This document shows, piece by piece, positions 44,867 to 52,665 of a stretch of DNA of 64,000 nucleotides; positions within the stretch are counted from its first letter, which is position 1; each line of letters opens with the position of its first letter. Both the position numbers and the translations under genes were made by a program. The stretch is from Thermosphaera aggregans DSM 11486. Its GTDB lineage: Archaea > Thermoproteota > Thermoprotei_A > Sulfolobales > Desulfurococcaceae. The notes beneath the pieces were generated by a model. It was not told the origin of the DNA, did no database searches, and saw only the letters and a list, made by a program, of their open reading frames with translations. The DNA is taken from contig NC_014160.1 of the NCBI RefSeq assembly GCF_000092185.1, positions 744,001-808,000 of the forward strand. Reading direction: 5' to 3'.

Positions 44867-45388
44867 TTGAGCGAACACTGTTTCGAGCCGCTTCTGAAGA
44901 GGCGTAGCATAAGGGTTTTCAAGGATGAGGAAGTACCGATAGACCTGGTGTTGAAAGCTATAGACGTTGCAAGGTATGCCCCAAGCGCCGGTAATAGGCA
45001 ACCATGGAGGTTCATAGTAATACGCGACCGCTCCAGGATTGAAGCCCTTGCGAAAATCCTCAAACACCCGAGGCCCCTTCTCAACGCGAAGACAGCAGTG
45101 CTCGTCTTGGCGAATAAGGATGAATCACCCGTTTCATACATGGTGGACGCATCGCTGGCTGCAATGTACTTCTGGCTCGCCCTCCACTGCACAGGGCTCG
45201 GAGCCGTCTGGATCCAGACGTTGAGAAACGTGGAGGAGATCCTAGAGTTCGTGGGCGCTCCCAGCAACTATGTCCCAATAGGATTGTTCGCGATAGGCTG
45301 GCCCGGCGAGCAACCCGTTGCGAAGGAGAGGAAGCATCTTAGCGAAATAGTGTTTCTCGAACGCTTCGGAGAAGCCTTGAAGCAGTAA
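44867..45388 (+). CDS. Nitroreductase-family flavoprotein
   Basis: FMN-dependent oxidoreductase of about 173 residues. Family features: KRRSIRVFKDEEVP at the N-terminus (FMN phosphate), YAPSAGNRQPWRFI, and TGLGAVWIQTL. Electron acceptor unknown. The TTG at 44867 has GGTGG 6 bases upstream; an earlier TTG at 44849 is less good. Followed by the tRNA gene on the same strand. Confidence 0.85.
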   Translation: MSEHCFEPLLKRRSIRVFKDEEVPIDLVLKAIDVARYAPSAGNRQPWRFIVIRDRSRIEALAKILKHPRPLLNAKTAVLVLANKDESPVSYMVDASLAAMYFWLALHCTGLGAVWIQTLRNVEEILEFVGAPSNYVPIGLFAIGWPGEQPVAKERKHLSEIVFLERFGEALKQ

Positions 45389-45479
45389 TAGGTCTCATGT
45401 TTAAAGCATTTTTACAAAACACTCCCAGCCCCCGGTTAAAGCGTTAAAAACCCTTCTACACTAATTACGATTAATGGAC

Positions 45480-45585
45480 GGGCCCGTCGTCTAGCTTGGA
45501 CTAGGATGCGGGGTTCGGGACCTGTTGGAGAAGCCGCTGAAGGCGGAACTCCCCGTGACCCGGGGTTCAAATCCCCGCGGGCCCA
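45480..45585 (+). tRNA. tRNA-Pro(CGG) with a 30-nt intron at 37/38
   Basis: Folds as a complete cloverleaf: acceptor GGGCCCG (45480-45486) with CGGGCCC (45578-45584), D arm GTCTAG...GGAT, anticodon stem CGGGG/CCCCG with loop TTCGGG-T, anticodon CGG (45516-45518), and T arm CGGGG-TTCAAAT-CCCCG. Discriminator A at 45585; CCA is not encoded. The intron is 45520-45549, at the canonical site between bases 37 and 38, and contains its own small hairpin. A TATA box (GTTAAAAAC, about 45441) lies upstream. Splicing needs the EndA enzyme and RtcB. Confidence 0.95.
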
Positions 45586-45613
45586 TACTCAACGCTTCAG
45601 GCTGGATGATACT

Positions 45614-46012
45614 TTGGATGTAAGGGATACCGCTAAATACTTGGAAACAATTACCCCGGACAGCCCGGAGGCTAAGAGCATCATAGGCGAGGTCTACGAG
45701 AAAAGGTTTGTTGAAATATCGTGTAAGCAGGGCTCAATGGATGCGCACATATGGGTTTACACAGGCCCGAGAGGGGACTACCTCCTGGTTCCGAGAAGCT
45801 TCTGCAGTTGCAAGGACTTCATGATCAGGACGGCGTCAACCAAGAAGACTCCTGCCTGCAAGCATTTGATCGGGCTTGAGCTGGCTGTCAAGCTGGGCAA
45901 GAAGAGGAGTGTTTCCCTCAGCGCTGACGAATGCGTAAGGGTTGTCTTCGAAATACTTGAGAAGAACGTGTCGCCTACTCTGAGGAAAGCATTATATACT
46001 TTACAGGAGTGA
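45614..46012 (+). CDS. SWIM zinc-finger protein
   Basis: 132 residues. The SWIM motif CxCx(n)CxH is seen in SFCSCKDFMIRTASTKKTPA followed by CKHLIG (about residues 70-95). Such domains occur in archaeal proteins that bind DNA or help recombinases (Shu2-like, known of the family); the role here is unknown. The frame continues upstream through the tRNA gene to 45506, which is impossible as coding; TTG 45614 is the first sensible start. Confidence 0.75.
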   Translation: MDVRDTAKYLETITPDSPEAKSIIGEVYEKRFVEISCKQGSMDAHIWVYTGPRGDYLLVPRSFCSCKDFMIRTASTKKTPACKHLIGLELAVKLGKKRSVSLSADECVRVVFEILEKNVSPTLRKALYTLQE

Positions 46013-46038
46013 TTAAAGATCAGCGAGCGGTGTATTAA

Positions 46039-46368
46039 ATGGGCAGGAGGAAGAAGAGGAGGAAGATTCAGAAGAGAGTAGTGAGAATCCCGAGCGTGTT
46101 CCAATGCCCCAACTGCGGATCGGTATCCCTCTCGGTAGAGTTTTCCAAGGCCGATGAACCGGGGTACAAGACCGCTAGGATAAGCTGCGGGCGCTGCGGA
46201 CTGAGAGCGGAGTACCCCTCTCCGGTCCCAGACCTTTACCAGGCCGTTGACGTTTACAACAAGTTTATAGACTTGTTCGAGGAGGGCAGAATCCAGGTCA
46301 CCTTCGAGAAGCCTTCAACAGGCGAGGGTGCTGCGGAGGAGGCTGGTGAGAGTGGGGAGGGTTCATGA
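46039..46368 (+). CDS. Elf1-like transcription elongation factor (zinc ribbon)
   Basis: 109 residues. Basic N-terminus MGRRKKRRKIQKRVVRIP, then a zinc ribbon with CPNCGS (about 29-34) and CGRCGL (about 56-61), then the PVPDLYQAVDVYNKFIDLFE helix; this order is that of eukaryotic/archaeal Elf1 (DUF701). The last 20 residues are acidic and Gly-rich. Elf1 binds near the RNA polymerase DNA-entry channel. The gene starts 26 bases after the SWIM gene and overlaps the next gene. Confidence 0.88.
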   Translation: MGRRKKRRKIQKRVVRIPSVFQCPNCGSVSLSVEFSKADEPGYKTARISCGRCGLRAEYPSPVPDLYQAVDVYNKFIDLFEEGRIQVTFEKPSTGEGAAEEAGESGEGS

Positions 46369-47092
46369 ATACATTACCGGTAAGATAGCGAGAGGTGAGA
46401 AGCTCCACTTCACCCTGGTAGACCCCGACAAGCCCTTCACCAGGGAGGGTCTCGAGAAAACAGCTAAGCTCATGGCTGAAGCGGGCACGGACGCCTTCCT
46501 TATAGGAGGGAGCATAGGCGTAACCCCTGAGGAGGCGGGGGAGGCAGCAGGGGTTTTAAAGGAGACAGGGCTACCTGTGATAGTCTTCCCGGGCAACATT
46601 AACTGTTTAACCCCCCGCGCTGACGCAGTATTGTTCATGGTTTTAATGAACTCTAACGAACCATACTACCTCATGATGGCACAGGTTGCCGCAGCACCCC
46701 TTGTCAAGAAGTATGGGCTTGAACCGCTTCCAACAGGCTACATAGTAGTATACCCCGACACCGCGGTGTCCCACATGGGCAGGGTTCAACCAATACCTGT
46801 GGGGAAGCCCGAGGTGGTTCTAGCCTATGCTCTGGCGGGCGAGATGATGGGGTTCAAGTACATATATCTTGAAGCGGGAAGCGGGTCGCAGCAGACTGTT
46901 CCTCCATCATTCCCGGCTATTGTTAAGAAGTACACGGGCTTGGTAACTATCGTCGGGGGAGGCATAAGATCCCCGGAGCAGGCGAGGGAAATGGTGAAAT
47001 CGGGCGCGGACGTGATAGTGACCGGCACCATTGTTGAGAAAGACCCGGAGTTAGCGGTTAAGATTGTGAAGGCTGTGAAATCCCCGCAGTAA
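46352..47092 (+). CDS. Geranylgeranylglyceryl phosphate synthase
   Basis: Makes the first ether bond of archaeal lipids from sn-glycerol 1-phosphate and GGPP. TIM-barrel protein of 246 residues: HFTLVDPDKP, DAFLIGGSIGVTPE, VFPGNINCLTP, LEAGSGSQQTVP and TIVGGGIRSPEQA with GTIVEKDP are its phosphate- and substrate-binding loops. GTG starts are possible at 46328, 46346 and 46352; the last fits the family N-terminus. Overlaps the Elf1 gene by 17 bases and the convergent MazG-like gene at its end. Confidence 0.94.
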   Translation: MGRVHEYITGKIARGEKLHFTLVDPDKPFTREGLEKTAKLMAEAGTDAFLIGGSIGVTPEEAGEAAGVLKETGLPVIVFPGNINCLTPRADAVLFMVLMNSNEPYYLMMAQVAAAPLVKKYGLEPLPTGYIVVYPDTAVSHMGRVQPIPVGKPEVVLAYALAGEMMGFKYIYLEAGSGSQQTVPPSFPAIVKKYTGLVTIVGGGIRSPEQAREMVKSGADVIVTGTIVEKDPELAVKIVKAVKSPQ

Positions 47093-47330
47093 CGTATTTC
47101 CTCACAAATGCTTCCTCTACATCAATGTTTACGAGGTTCGCAATACTGAGAAGCCATGCTAGAACATCCGCAACCTCCTCCTCGATAAGCTTGTGATCCA
47201 TTTTGAGAAGGGCCTCAGCGAGCTCCCCAACCTCCTCGCTGAACCATGTGAAGGTTGCGAACAATCCCCGGGCGGAATCCCTCTCTAAAAACCTATTCTT
47301 AATAAGCTCCTGAGCATCCCTAATCCTCAT
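47058..47330 (-). CDS. MazG-like nucleotide pyrophosphohydrolase
   Basis: About 90 residues, single all-alpha MazG domain. The metal-binding pattern EEVGELAEALL and EEEVADVLAWLL (ExxE...ExxxD) is complete. Likely cleaves NTPs or non-canonical dNTPs to NMP and PPi. TATA box TTTAAATAAT at about 47345-47354 suggests a leaderless mRNA starting at ATG 47330 rather than at 47342. Its 3' end overlaps GGGP synthase by 35 bases. Confidence 0.85.
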   Translation of the reverse strand: MRIRDAQELIKNRFLERDSARGLFATFTWFSEEVGELAEALLKMDHKLIEEEVADVLAWLLSIANLVNIDVEEAFVRKYVTAGISQPSQS

Positions 47331-47391
47331 CTCCAACACCATAATTATTTAAACTGGTTAAGAATTAAATAGGAGCGGGAGGCTGAGCGGG

Positions 47392-47568
47392 TTGAGCAAG
47401 AAGTCTAGGAAGAAGGAGGGGCCTGCATTGCTCTCTGCGGCCGGACTGGTTAGATTCTACGAGGAAAGCGATGTAGGGTTGAAGCTGAAGCCTCACATCC
47501 TCGTAGGGATAATGGTGGCTTTTACCATAGCTATCATAGCCTTGTCAAAGCTCATGCCCATTACTTGA
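47392..47568 (+). CDS. secG: Preprotein translocase Sec61-beta subunit
   Basis: Very short gene (58 residues), TTG start with GGGAGG upstream. N-terminus MSKKSRKKEGPALLSAAGLV is followed by RFYEESDVGLKLKP and one transmembrane helix (ILVGIMVAFTIAIIALSKLM), exactly the plan of archaeal Sec61-beta, where the G-L-x-R-F/Y-E segment precedes the helix. Part of the SecYE-beta channel. Divergent from the MazG-like gene. Confidence 0.93.
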   Translation: MSKKSRKKEGPALLSAAGLVRFYEESDVGLKLKPHILVGIMVAFTIAIIALSKLMPIT

Positions 47569-47663
47569 AGAATTTTAGAAGAGGGTTGGGAAAACTCTAC
47601 ACCCTATTCTACAGCCGCGTTAAGGGTTTAGTGTTTGATAAAAAGTGTTTTGAAACGAGCGGC

Positions 47664-48569
47664 TTACATGAACTTCCTAATCCACTCCCAGTTAAGCTCA
47701 ACGCTCTTCCTTATCTCCTCAAGGATCTCCTGCGTTATGTTTCTAAACCTTCCCTGCATCTTAATGTATTCTTCAATAGGCTTTCTCTTAGACGGGTCCA
47801 TGTAAGGCCTGCTCGGACCTGACAGGGTGATCTTGCCGTTCTGGTACTCGTACAGTACCCATAATCCTGTTTCAACAGCCAGCCTCGCCATTTTAACAGT
47901 GTACTGGGGTTCAAACCTCCACCCGACAGGGCACGGGGCGTGGAGGTGTATGAACTTGAATCCTTTAATGCTCTTAGCCCTCTGCAACTTACTGTAGAAG
48001 TCGTGCGGGTAGGCTATGCTCGCTGTCGCAACATAGGGGATGTTGTGTGCTATCATGATTTTCGCAACATCCTTCTTCTGCTCAGCCTTGCCTGCAACAG
48101 GGGTTGTAGTTGTCCAAGCGCCCCTAGGTGTTGAAGAGCTTCTCTGAATCCCCGTGTTCATATATGCCTCGTTATCATACATTATGTAAATCATGTTGTT
48201 ATTTCTCTCAGCCGCCCCGCTCAACGTGGCCAATCCAATATCGGCCGTGCCCCCGTCTCCCGCCCACGCTACAACGTGAACATCAGTGATCCCCCTCTTC
48301 TCCAAAGCCTCAGCAATACCTGAGGCCACGGAGGCGGCTGCCGCGAAGGGAACGTGCACTACTGTAGCGTTCAGGGAGTGACCCGGGGATGTTCCCACGA
48401 CGACTGAGGAGCAGCACGCTGGTATAACGTAGATTACCTTACCCCCTAACGCGGCGTGAACGGTCTTCCACCCCATCGGTATAGGGCATCCGGAGCAGGC
48501 CGCGTCGCCCGGTAGGAACGCATCCCTCATGTTGTAAGGTATTGGTTGCTTGGGCCTGGGCTGGGACAT
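47664..48569 (-). CDS. porB: Pyruvate:ferredoxin oxidoreductase, beta subunit
   Basis: Thiamine-diphosphate subunit, 301 residues. CSGCPIPMGWK holds the N-terminal cluster cysteines, VVAWAGDGGTADIGLATLSG is the ThDP-Mg motif GDGGT...N region with NNNMIYIMYDNEAYMNTG, and HAPCPVGW provides the further cysteine. ATG at 48569 begins MSQPRPKQPI. Last gene of the porG-porD-porA-porB operon. Generates acetyl-CoA and reduced ferredoxin; the related 2-oxoisovalerate enzyme cannot be excluded. Confidence 0.93.
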   Translation of the reverse strand: MSQPRPKQPIPYNMRDAFLPGDAACSGCPIPMGWKTVHAALGGKVIYVIPACCSSVVVGTSPGHSLNATVVHVPFAAAASVASGIAEALEKRGITDVHVVAWAGDGGTADIGLATLSGAAERNNNMIYIMYDNEAYMNTGIQRSSSTPRGAWTTTTPVAGKAEQKKDVAKIMIAHNIPYVATASIAYPHDFYSKLQRAKSIKGFKFIHLHAPCPVGWRFEPQYTVKMARLAVETGLWVLYEYQNGKITLSGPSRPYMDPSKRKPIEEYIKMQGRFRNITQEILEEIRKSVELNWEWIRKFM

Positions 48570-48573
48570 TTTA

Positions 48574-49752
48574 TCACCTCTTCTTAAACCATTCGAAGAA
48601 AACGGGCTTACCGCCCTTCTCGACCGTTTCAACAAACCTTTTAACAAGCTTTTCGAAATCCTCACTGGTAATGTTAACGCCCGCGATACCTGTCACGATA
48701 TTGCTTAACGCTGGTAGCTTGTCGGTGTAGGCTGCCAGCCCTGTTACAAGATCGGTGAATATCGGGCCCCAGCCGCCGAAGCTGATCGACCTGTCGAAAA
48801 CTATCACGCCCTTAGCCCTGCCAGAGTACCTCCATAACTCCTCGTGCGGGAAGGGCCTGTAGAACCTTATCCTTACAACCCCTACCCTGTATCCTTGATC
48901 CCTCAGGGTGTTCACGGCTTCCATTAAATCCCCGCTCCAAGCACCCATTGCGACAGCGATGTAGTCAGCGTCCTCACACCTGTAGCACTGCGTGAGCCCG
49001 CCGTAGCTCCTGCCGAACAGCCTGCCGTACTCCTTGTCAACCCTTTCGATAACTTTTTTAGCAGCCTCCATGGATTCCTGGATACCGTGGAATATGTCCT
49101 CGGTCTCCTCGGGCATTGTCAACCCTCCAACACCTATCGGCGAGCCCCCGTCTACAACGTAGGGTTGCCGGCGAGGCCCCAGCCACTCTCTAACAAGCTC
49201 TTCGTCAGGTATTTCAACAGGCATTGTGGTGTGTCCGAGTATGAAGCCTTCAATCCCCACCATAACCGGCAGGTAGACTTCCGGGTCCTCACCTATTTTG
49301 AAAGCCTGTATTGTCAGGTCTAGGGCTTCCTGATTATCCATCGCGTAAGCCATTATCCAGCCAGCATCCCTCTGATCCATGAAGTCGCTGTGATCGGGCC
49401 AAATATTCCACGGAGTATTAATAGTTCTAGAGACAATAGCCATTACCATGGGTATCCTTGCCCTTGAAACCCAGTGCACAACCTCGTGCATGTACAACAG
49501 TCCCTGGCTACTAGTGGCTGTGAAAGCCCTAGCCCCCGCCAGCGCTGCACCGTAGCACGCCGCAAGTGCTGAGTGCTCGGACTCAACCCTTATCATCGTG
49601 GAGTCGAGCTCTCCAGATTCAACCATCTCGGATAGTTTTTCAACAATGCTTGTCTGAGGGGTAATAGGGTATGCCGCTATGACCTCAGGCCTCACAAGCT
49701 TGACAGCGTACGAGATTGCGTGGTTCCCGGTTAAAGCCTTTCTAACACCCAT
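48574..49752 (-). CDS. porA: Pyruvate:ferredoxin oxidoreductase, alpha subunit
   Basis: 392 residues. N-terminus RKALTGNHAISYAVKLVRPE with AAYPITPQTSIVEKLSEM (the pyrimidine-binding domain), ESEHSALAACYGAALAGARA and TATSSQGLLYMHEVV, all diagnostic. The second domain carries VIVFDRSISFGGWGPIFTDL near the end. Lies between porD and porB with 4-base gaps. Confidence 0.94.
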   Translation of the reverse strand: MGVRKALTGNHAISYAVKLVRPEVIAAYPITPQTSIVEKLSEMVESGELDSTMIRVESEHSALAACYGAALAGARAFTATSSQGLLYMHEVVHWVSRARIPMVMAIVSRTINTPWNIWPDHSDFMDQRDAGWIMAYAMDNQEALDLTIQAFKIGEDPEVYLPVMVGIEGFILGHTTMPVEIPDEELVREWLGPRRQPYVVDGGSPIGVGGLTMPEETEDIFHGIQESMEAAKKVIERVDKEYGRLFGRSYGGLTQCYRCEDADYIAVAMGAWSGDLMEAVNTLRDQGYRVGVVRIRFYRPFPHEELWRYSGRAKGVIVFDRSISFGGWGPIFTDLVTGLAAYTDKLPALSNIVTGIAGVNITSEDFEKLVKRFVETVEKGGKPVFFEWFKKR

Positions 49753-49756
49753 GCTC

Positions 49757-50038
49757 TCACCCTGTTTCAGGAACCATTGAAATAGCTTTCACTGGGCATA
49801 CCTCGGCGCATACTCCACACCCCTTGCAGTAGTCAAGGTCTATTGAAACCCCTGTTTCAGGCTCAACCCTTATCACGTTAACCGGGCAGTAGGTTTCGCA
49901 GGTGAAGCACCTGGTGCACTTGCCGTTGTCGACAACGGGCCTCTCAGTCCTCCACAACCCTGTCTTACCCGCAACCCCCTTCAAGGGTTTCGTAATAGGG
50001 AGTTTCCCGTGCACAGGGTTAACTACTTCAAGACTCAT
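49757..50038 (-). CDS. porD: Pyruvate:ferredoxin oxidoreductase, delta subunit (2[4Fe-4S] ferredoxin)
   Basis: 93 residues. Two cluster motifs, CTRCFTCETYCP and CKGCGVCAEVCP, in a bacterial-type ferredoxin fold. Passes electrons from the ThDP subunit to external ferredoxin. Second gene of the operon, 4 bases after porG. Confidence 0.95.
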   Translation of the reverse strand: MSLEVVNPVHGKLPITKPLKGVAGKTGLWRTERPVVDNGKCTRCFTCETYCPVNVIRVEPETGVSIDLDYCKGCGVCAEVCPVKAISMVPETG

Positions 50039-50042
50039 AATT

Positions 50043-50621
50043 CTACACCTCCTTCACAAGCTTGACCTCGGCGTAAGCACGCTCGGCTGCTTGAGCGTTA
50101 ACAGCGCCTGCCTTCTCGCCGAAGTAGTTGACAATAGCCTTCTTAACGCTCTCAATACCCACGAGCTTCACAGCCCCTACTAGTGCTCCAAGCATTGCGG
50201 TGTTCACAACAGGCCACCCCGCTATGACCAGTTTCAAGTCGTGAGCTATTCTCGTAGCATCCACAGCGTATGCTTTAAACCCTCCCTCACTAGCAACCCT
50301 GGATAGGTCGAGCCCCCGCTCAGGCGTGTTCACTATTAAGACGCCATTGTTTCTCAGCCTTACCCTGCTCACAACCCCCGAGGCAACCAATCCCTGGTCG
50401 AAAACCACGAGTATGTCGGCAGTATTGAACATTCCATGCTTTAGAATAGGCTTATCGCTCACCCTTGCGAAAGCTGTGACAGGGGCACCCCTTCTCTCAG
50501 CCCCGAAGAAAGGGAACGCCTGCCCGTTGAGGCCCTCGTACATCGCCGCCTCAACCAGTATGTTAGCCGCTGTAACAGCTCCTTGACCGCCTCTCCCATA
50601 GAAGATTATTTCATGAATCAT
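50043..50621 (-). CDS. porG: Pyruvate:ferredoxin oxidoreductase, gamma subunit
   Basis: 192 residues. IIFYGRGGQGAVTAANILVE and FPFFGAERRGAPVTAFARVS are the signature segments; GWPVVNTAMLGALVG follows. ATG at 50621 behind GGTG; an upstream TTG at 50633 is less likely. First gene of the por operon. The promoter TATA (TTTAAAAAG) is at about 50660-50668. Confidence 0.93.
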   Translation of the reverse strand: MIHEIIFYGRGGQGAVTAANILVEAAMYEGLNGQAFPFFGAERRGAPVTAFARVSDKPILKHGMFNTADILVVFDQGLVASGVVSRVRLRNNGVLIVNTPERGLDLSRVASEGGFKAYAVDATRIAHDLKLVIAGWPVVNTAMLGALVGAVKLVGIESVKKAIVNYFGEKAGAVNAQAAERAYAEVKLVKEV

Positions 50622-50907
50622 AGTAAACACCAAGCCGTAATGTATATATGAGTATATACTTTTTAAACATATCGTTATACGGTGTAAAGTAAAGCTTCAA
50701 GCCGTGACCCCGCGAAGCATGGGTCAAGCAAAGAATCCTTCCTAGGCAAGACTATTAAACGGTCGCGTCGCGGAGGGCGACACATCACCCAATTCCCGTT
50801 AATCGTTGTCTAATAAATAAGAGTGCCTCATCTATGAGGACAGAAGGGTTTTAAACAGGTTTGGAAAAAAGTCTGGATTAAACGTGTTTACTCTACACGG
50901 TTCCTTA
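50622..50907. promoter_or_regulatory. por operon promoter and intergenic stretch
   Basis: The AT-rich part 50640-50690 holds the por TATA box about 40 bases before the start. 50760-50800 contains a GC-rich imperfect inverted repeat (GTCGC/GCGAC). The rest up to 50907 shows no gene; it lies downstream of the secreted-protein gene. Confidence 0.5.
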
Positions 50908-51900
50908 TTAGCCATAGCAAGTATAGGTTGCAACTCCCGCATGGATTGCCACGTAGAGAGTTCCCGCGGACTGCTCGGCCGCATCCAGCGGTAAGTATAG
51001 CTCAATGCTCGGCGTTATCTCTGAGTAGTTGCCATAGTATTCGAATAAACCTATCTGCGGGTTTCCAGCTCTATTCTGAGGTATTCCACTCAGACTGGTC
51101 GCGACATGTATGTGATAGTATGATATTGAATAACCCTCGTCTAGAACTATTTTGACAACAAGGTATCCACCATCAACCATGATGTAGACGTCTCCAACAT
51201 CATAGTTCTTAGCCCTTATTAGGTCGGTTGTCAACTCTCCACCAGTGTACACCACGTACATAGCCCAGCTAGCGCCAGGGAAAGGAGTTCCATTAGCCCA
51301 TGAAGTTTCTGCGTCATCGTTCAGATAGCACATTTCCCCTGTCTCACAGGTTACTGTATACGTGAAGTACATTCCCCAGTTTCCTCTGTTCGTGAACCTT
51401 GTCCCCTTTCCCCAAGCCGTCTCTGCTCGAATTATCTCACCATACTCGTTTACTTTAGCAACCACTGCGTGAGCAGCTATGTAGAGGGTTGCTTCCGACT
51501 CGTCCACGGGGCATTGGAGCCCGAAAACCTCGGTCAGGTTTACAGTGAACTCATAGCTTTGAACCCATAAGTCGTAGGCCTTGTAAGGAAACCTGCCGGG
51601 GATCGGGTTGCCCGTCCTAGTCATAGGTATATCGTACAGGCTCTTAGCCACTGCTAGGTGAGCCTCTGTAAGATACCATGCAGGATCCGTGATATTGTAC
51701 AGCACGTGCAGAATTATGGAGTCATCTACGATGCTTGTCCACACAGCCACTTCGCCGACGACCATGTATTGGCCGGCTATTAACGGAGTCGTGTAAACGT
51801 TGTTTGGCTCGCTGCCCATAGACAACGAGGTTGTCACTGCAGGTGTTAGAAGAATTGACATGAACATTAGGAATATTATACTAATAGTTTTAAGGTACAC
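50908..51900 (-). CDS. Secreted protein with two copies of an unrecognised domain
   Basis: 330 residues. Signal peptide with hydrophobic core ISIIFLMFMSILLTPAV. Copy A (about 42-155) and copy B (about 235-325) share HLAVAKSLYDIPMTRTGNP / HVATSLSGIPQNRAGNP, then G.F.Y..Y, then TLYIAAHAVV / TLYVAIHAGV. Between them is a pair of a second motif: ETAWGKGTRFTNRGNWGMYF and ETSWANGTPFPGASWAMYVV. The protein stops right after the second TLYVAIHAG, where copy A continues, so the C-terminus may be truncated. Several NxS/T sequons and two or three cysteine pairs suggest an extracellular, glycosylated protein. No enzyme motif seen. Confidence 0.75.
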   Translation of the reverse strand: MYLKTISIIFLMFMSILLTPAVTTSLSMGSEPNNVYTTPLIAGQYMVVGEVAVWTSIVDDSIILHVLYNITDPAWYLTEAHLAVAKSLYDIPMTRTGNPIPGRFPYKAYDLWVQSYEFTVNLTEVFGLQCPVDESEATLYIAAHAVVAKVNEYGEIIRAETAWGKGTRFTNRGNWGMYFTYTVTCETGEMCYLNDDAETSWANGTPFPGASWAMYVVYTGGELTTDLIRAKNYDVGDVYIMVDGGYLVVKIVLDEGYSISYYHIHVATSLSGIPQNRAGNPQIGLFEYYGNYSEITPSIELYLPLDAAEQSAGTLYVAIHAGVATYTCYG

Positions 51901-52071
51901 AATTTCATCTGATTGTAGTAATTAATTTGAACATTTATAAACCTATCTTCTCTGTTCGTAAAACAAAAGATTAAGATTTGATATTAGACGGGCCAGTCGG
52001 GTAGCCCGATTTTTAACAGGCAACTAATTTATACCCGGCTAGGCGTTAATTCACTAATGAGGTATTGGTGA
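51901..52071. promoter_or_regulatory. Divergent promoter region
   Basis: AT-rich. TATA-like TTATAAACC (about 51935) serves the secreted protein; AATTTATACCC (about 52026-52036) serves the small Cys-rich protein. A short inverted repeat CGGGC-CAGTCGGGTA-GCCCG lies near 51990. Confidence 0.45.
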
Positions 52072-52335
52072 ATGACGATATACTGGGAGAGGTGCAGTGT
52101 TTGCGGGAGATACGAGAGTGTTAGACAGTGCACGCTCTTCAAGGACCTACTGGTCGATATTCACTGCTGCATCCTCTGTGTTAAGAGAAGTGTTTGCCCC
52201 TCCCCTGCTTGGAAGATCACAATCCCTGTGAAACCGGTTCCGCAGGCCAGGGAGGGGCTGAGCATGGAGGAGAAGAAGCGTTTAATAGATGAGTTAACCA
52301 GCCTTCTCGAAAAACCTGGTGGGAAGAAGGCCTAG
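52072..52335 (+). CDS. Small Cys-rich protein, possible zinc ribbon
   Basis: 87 residues with seven cysteines: CSVCGRYESVRQC, then HCCILCVKRSVC. The CxxC / CCxxC pairs could bind one zinc ion. The C-terminal 25 residues form a charged helix (MEEKKRLIDELTSLLEKPGG). No family recognised. Its own promoter is seen about 40 bases upstream. Probably an orphan regulator or a small adaptor; no further evidence. Confidence 0.6.
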   Translation: MTIYWERCSVCGRYESVRQCTLFKDLLVDIHCCILCVKRSVCPSPAWKITIPVKPVPQAREGLSMEEKKRLIDELTSLLEKPGGKKA

Positions 52336-52665
52336 GCAACACCGGCCTAGAAGAATGTTCAGGTGTATCCAAGCTTTTACTCCCGCCTCTTCAAGCAAGT
52401 ATGAGGATTGAAACGTTGCCGCCGTCCAGCGGGGTGATTCCGGCCTCCACCCCCCTTGCGGCGTTTCTCCAGTGCCGCCCAAGCCACTGCATCCAACCAT
52501 TCCTCAGCCTCCGCTATGAAATCTGAACCCTTCCCCAAGCGCTTTCACTCTACCAATCGATTTTGAAGCACGGCCTATTCAAACCGTTAAAGCTTTCTCC
52601 GGGGCTCAGCTATTTTATCCTTGCTTAAGATAAATCGTGAAAACAATGGGGGAGAGGTGTGGTTT
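52336..52665. other. Gap before the carboxyltransferase gene
   Basis: About 330 bases. A 41-codon frame at about 52400-52525 has no ribosome site. The TATA-like GCTATTTTATCC (about 52609-52620) is the probable promoter of the next gene. Nothing else recognised. Confidence 0.4.

Noticed and set aside
45506-45613. N-terminal extension of the SWIM protein through the tRNA
   Set aside because: It would translate a perfectly folded tRNA gene; a TTG after the tRNA is a better start.
50750-50800. Possible C/D box RNA (GTGATG near a GC-rich inverted repeat)
   Set aside because: No D box at a suitable distance.
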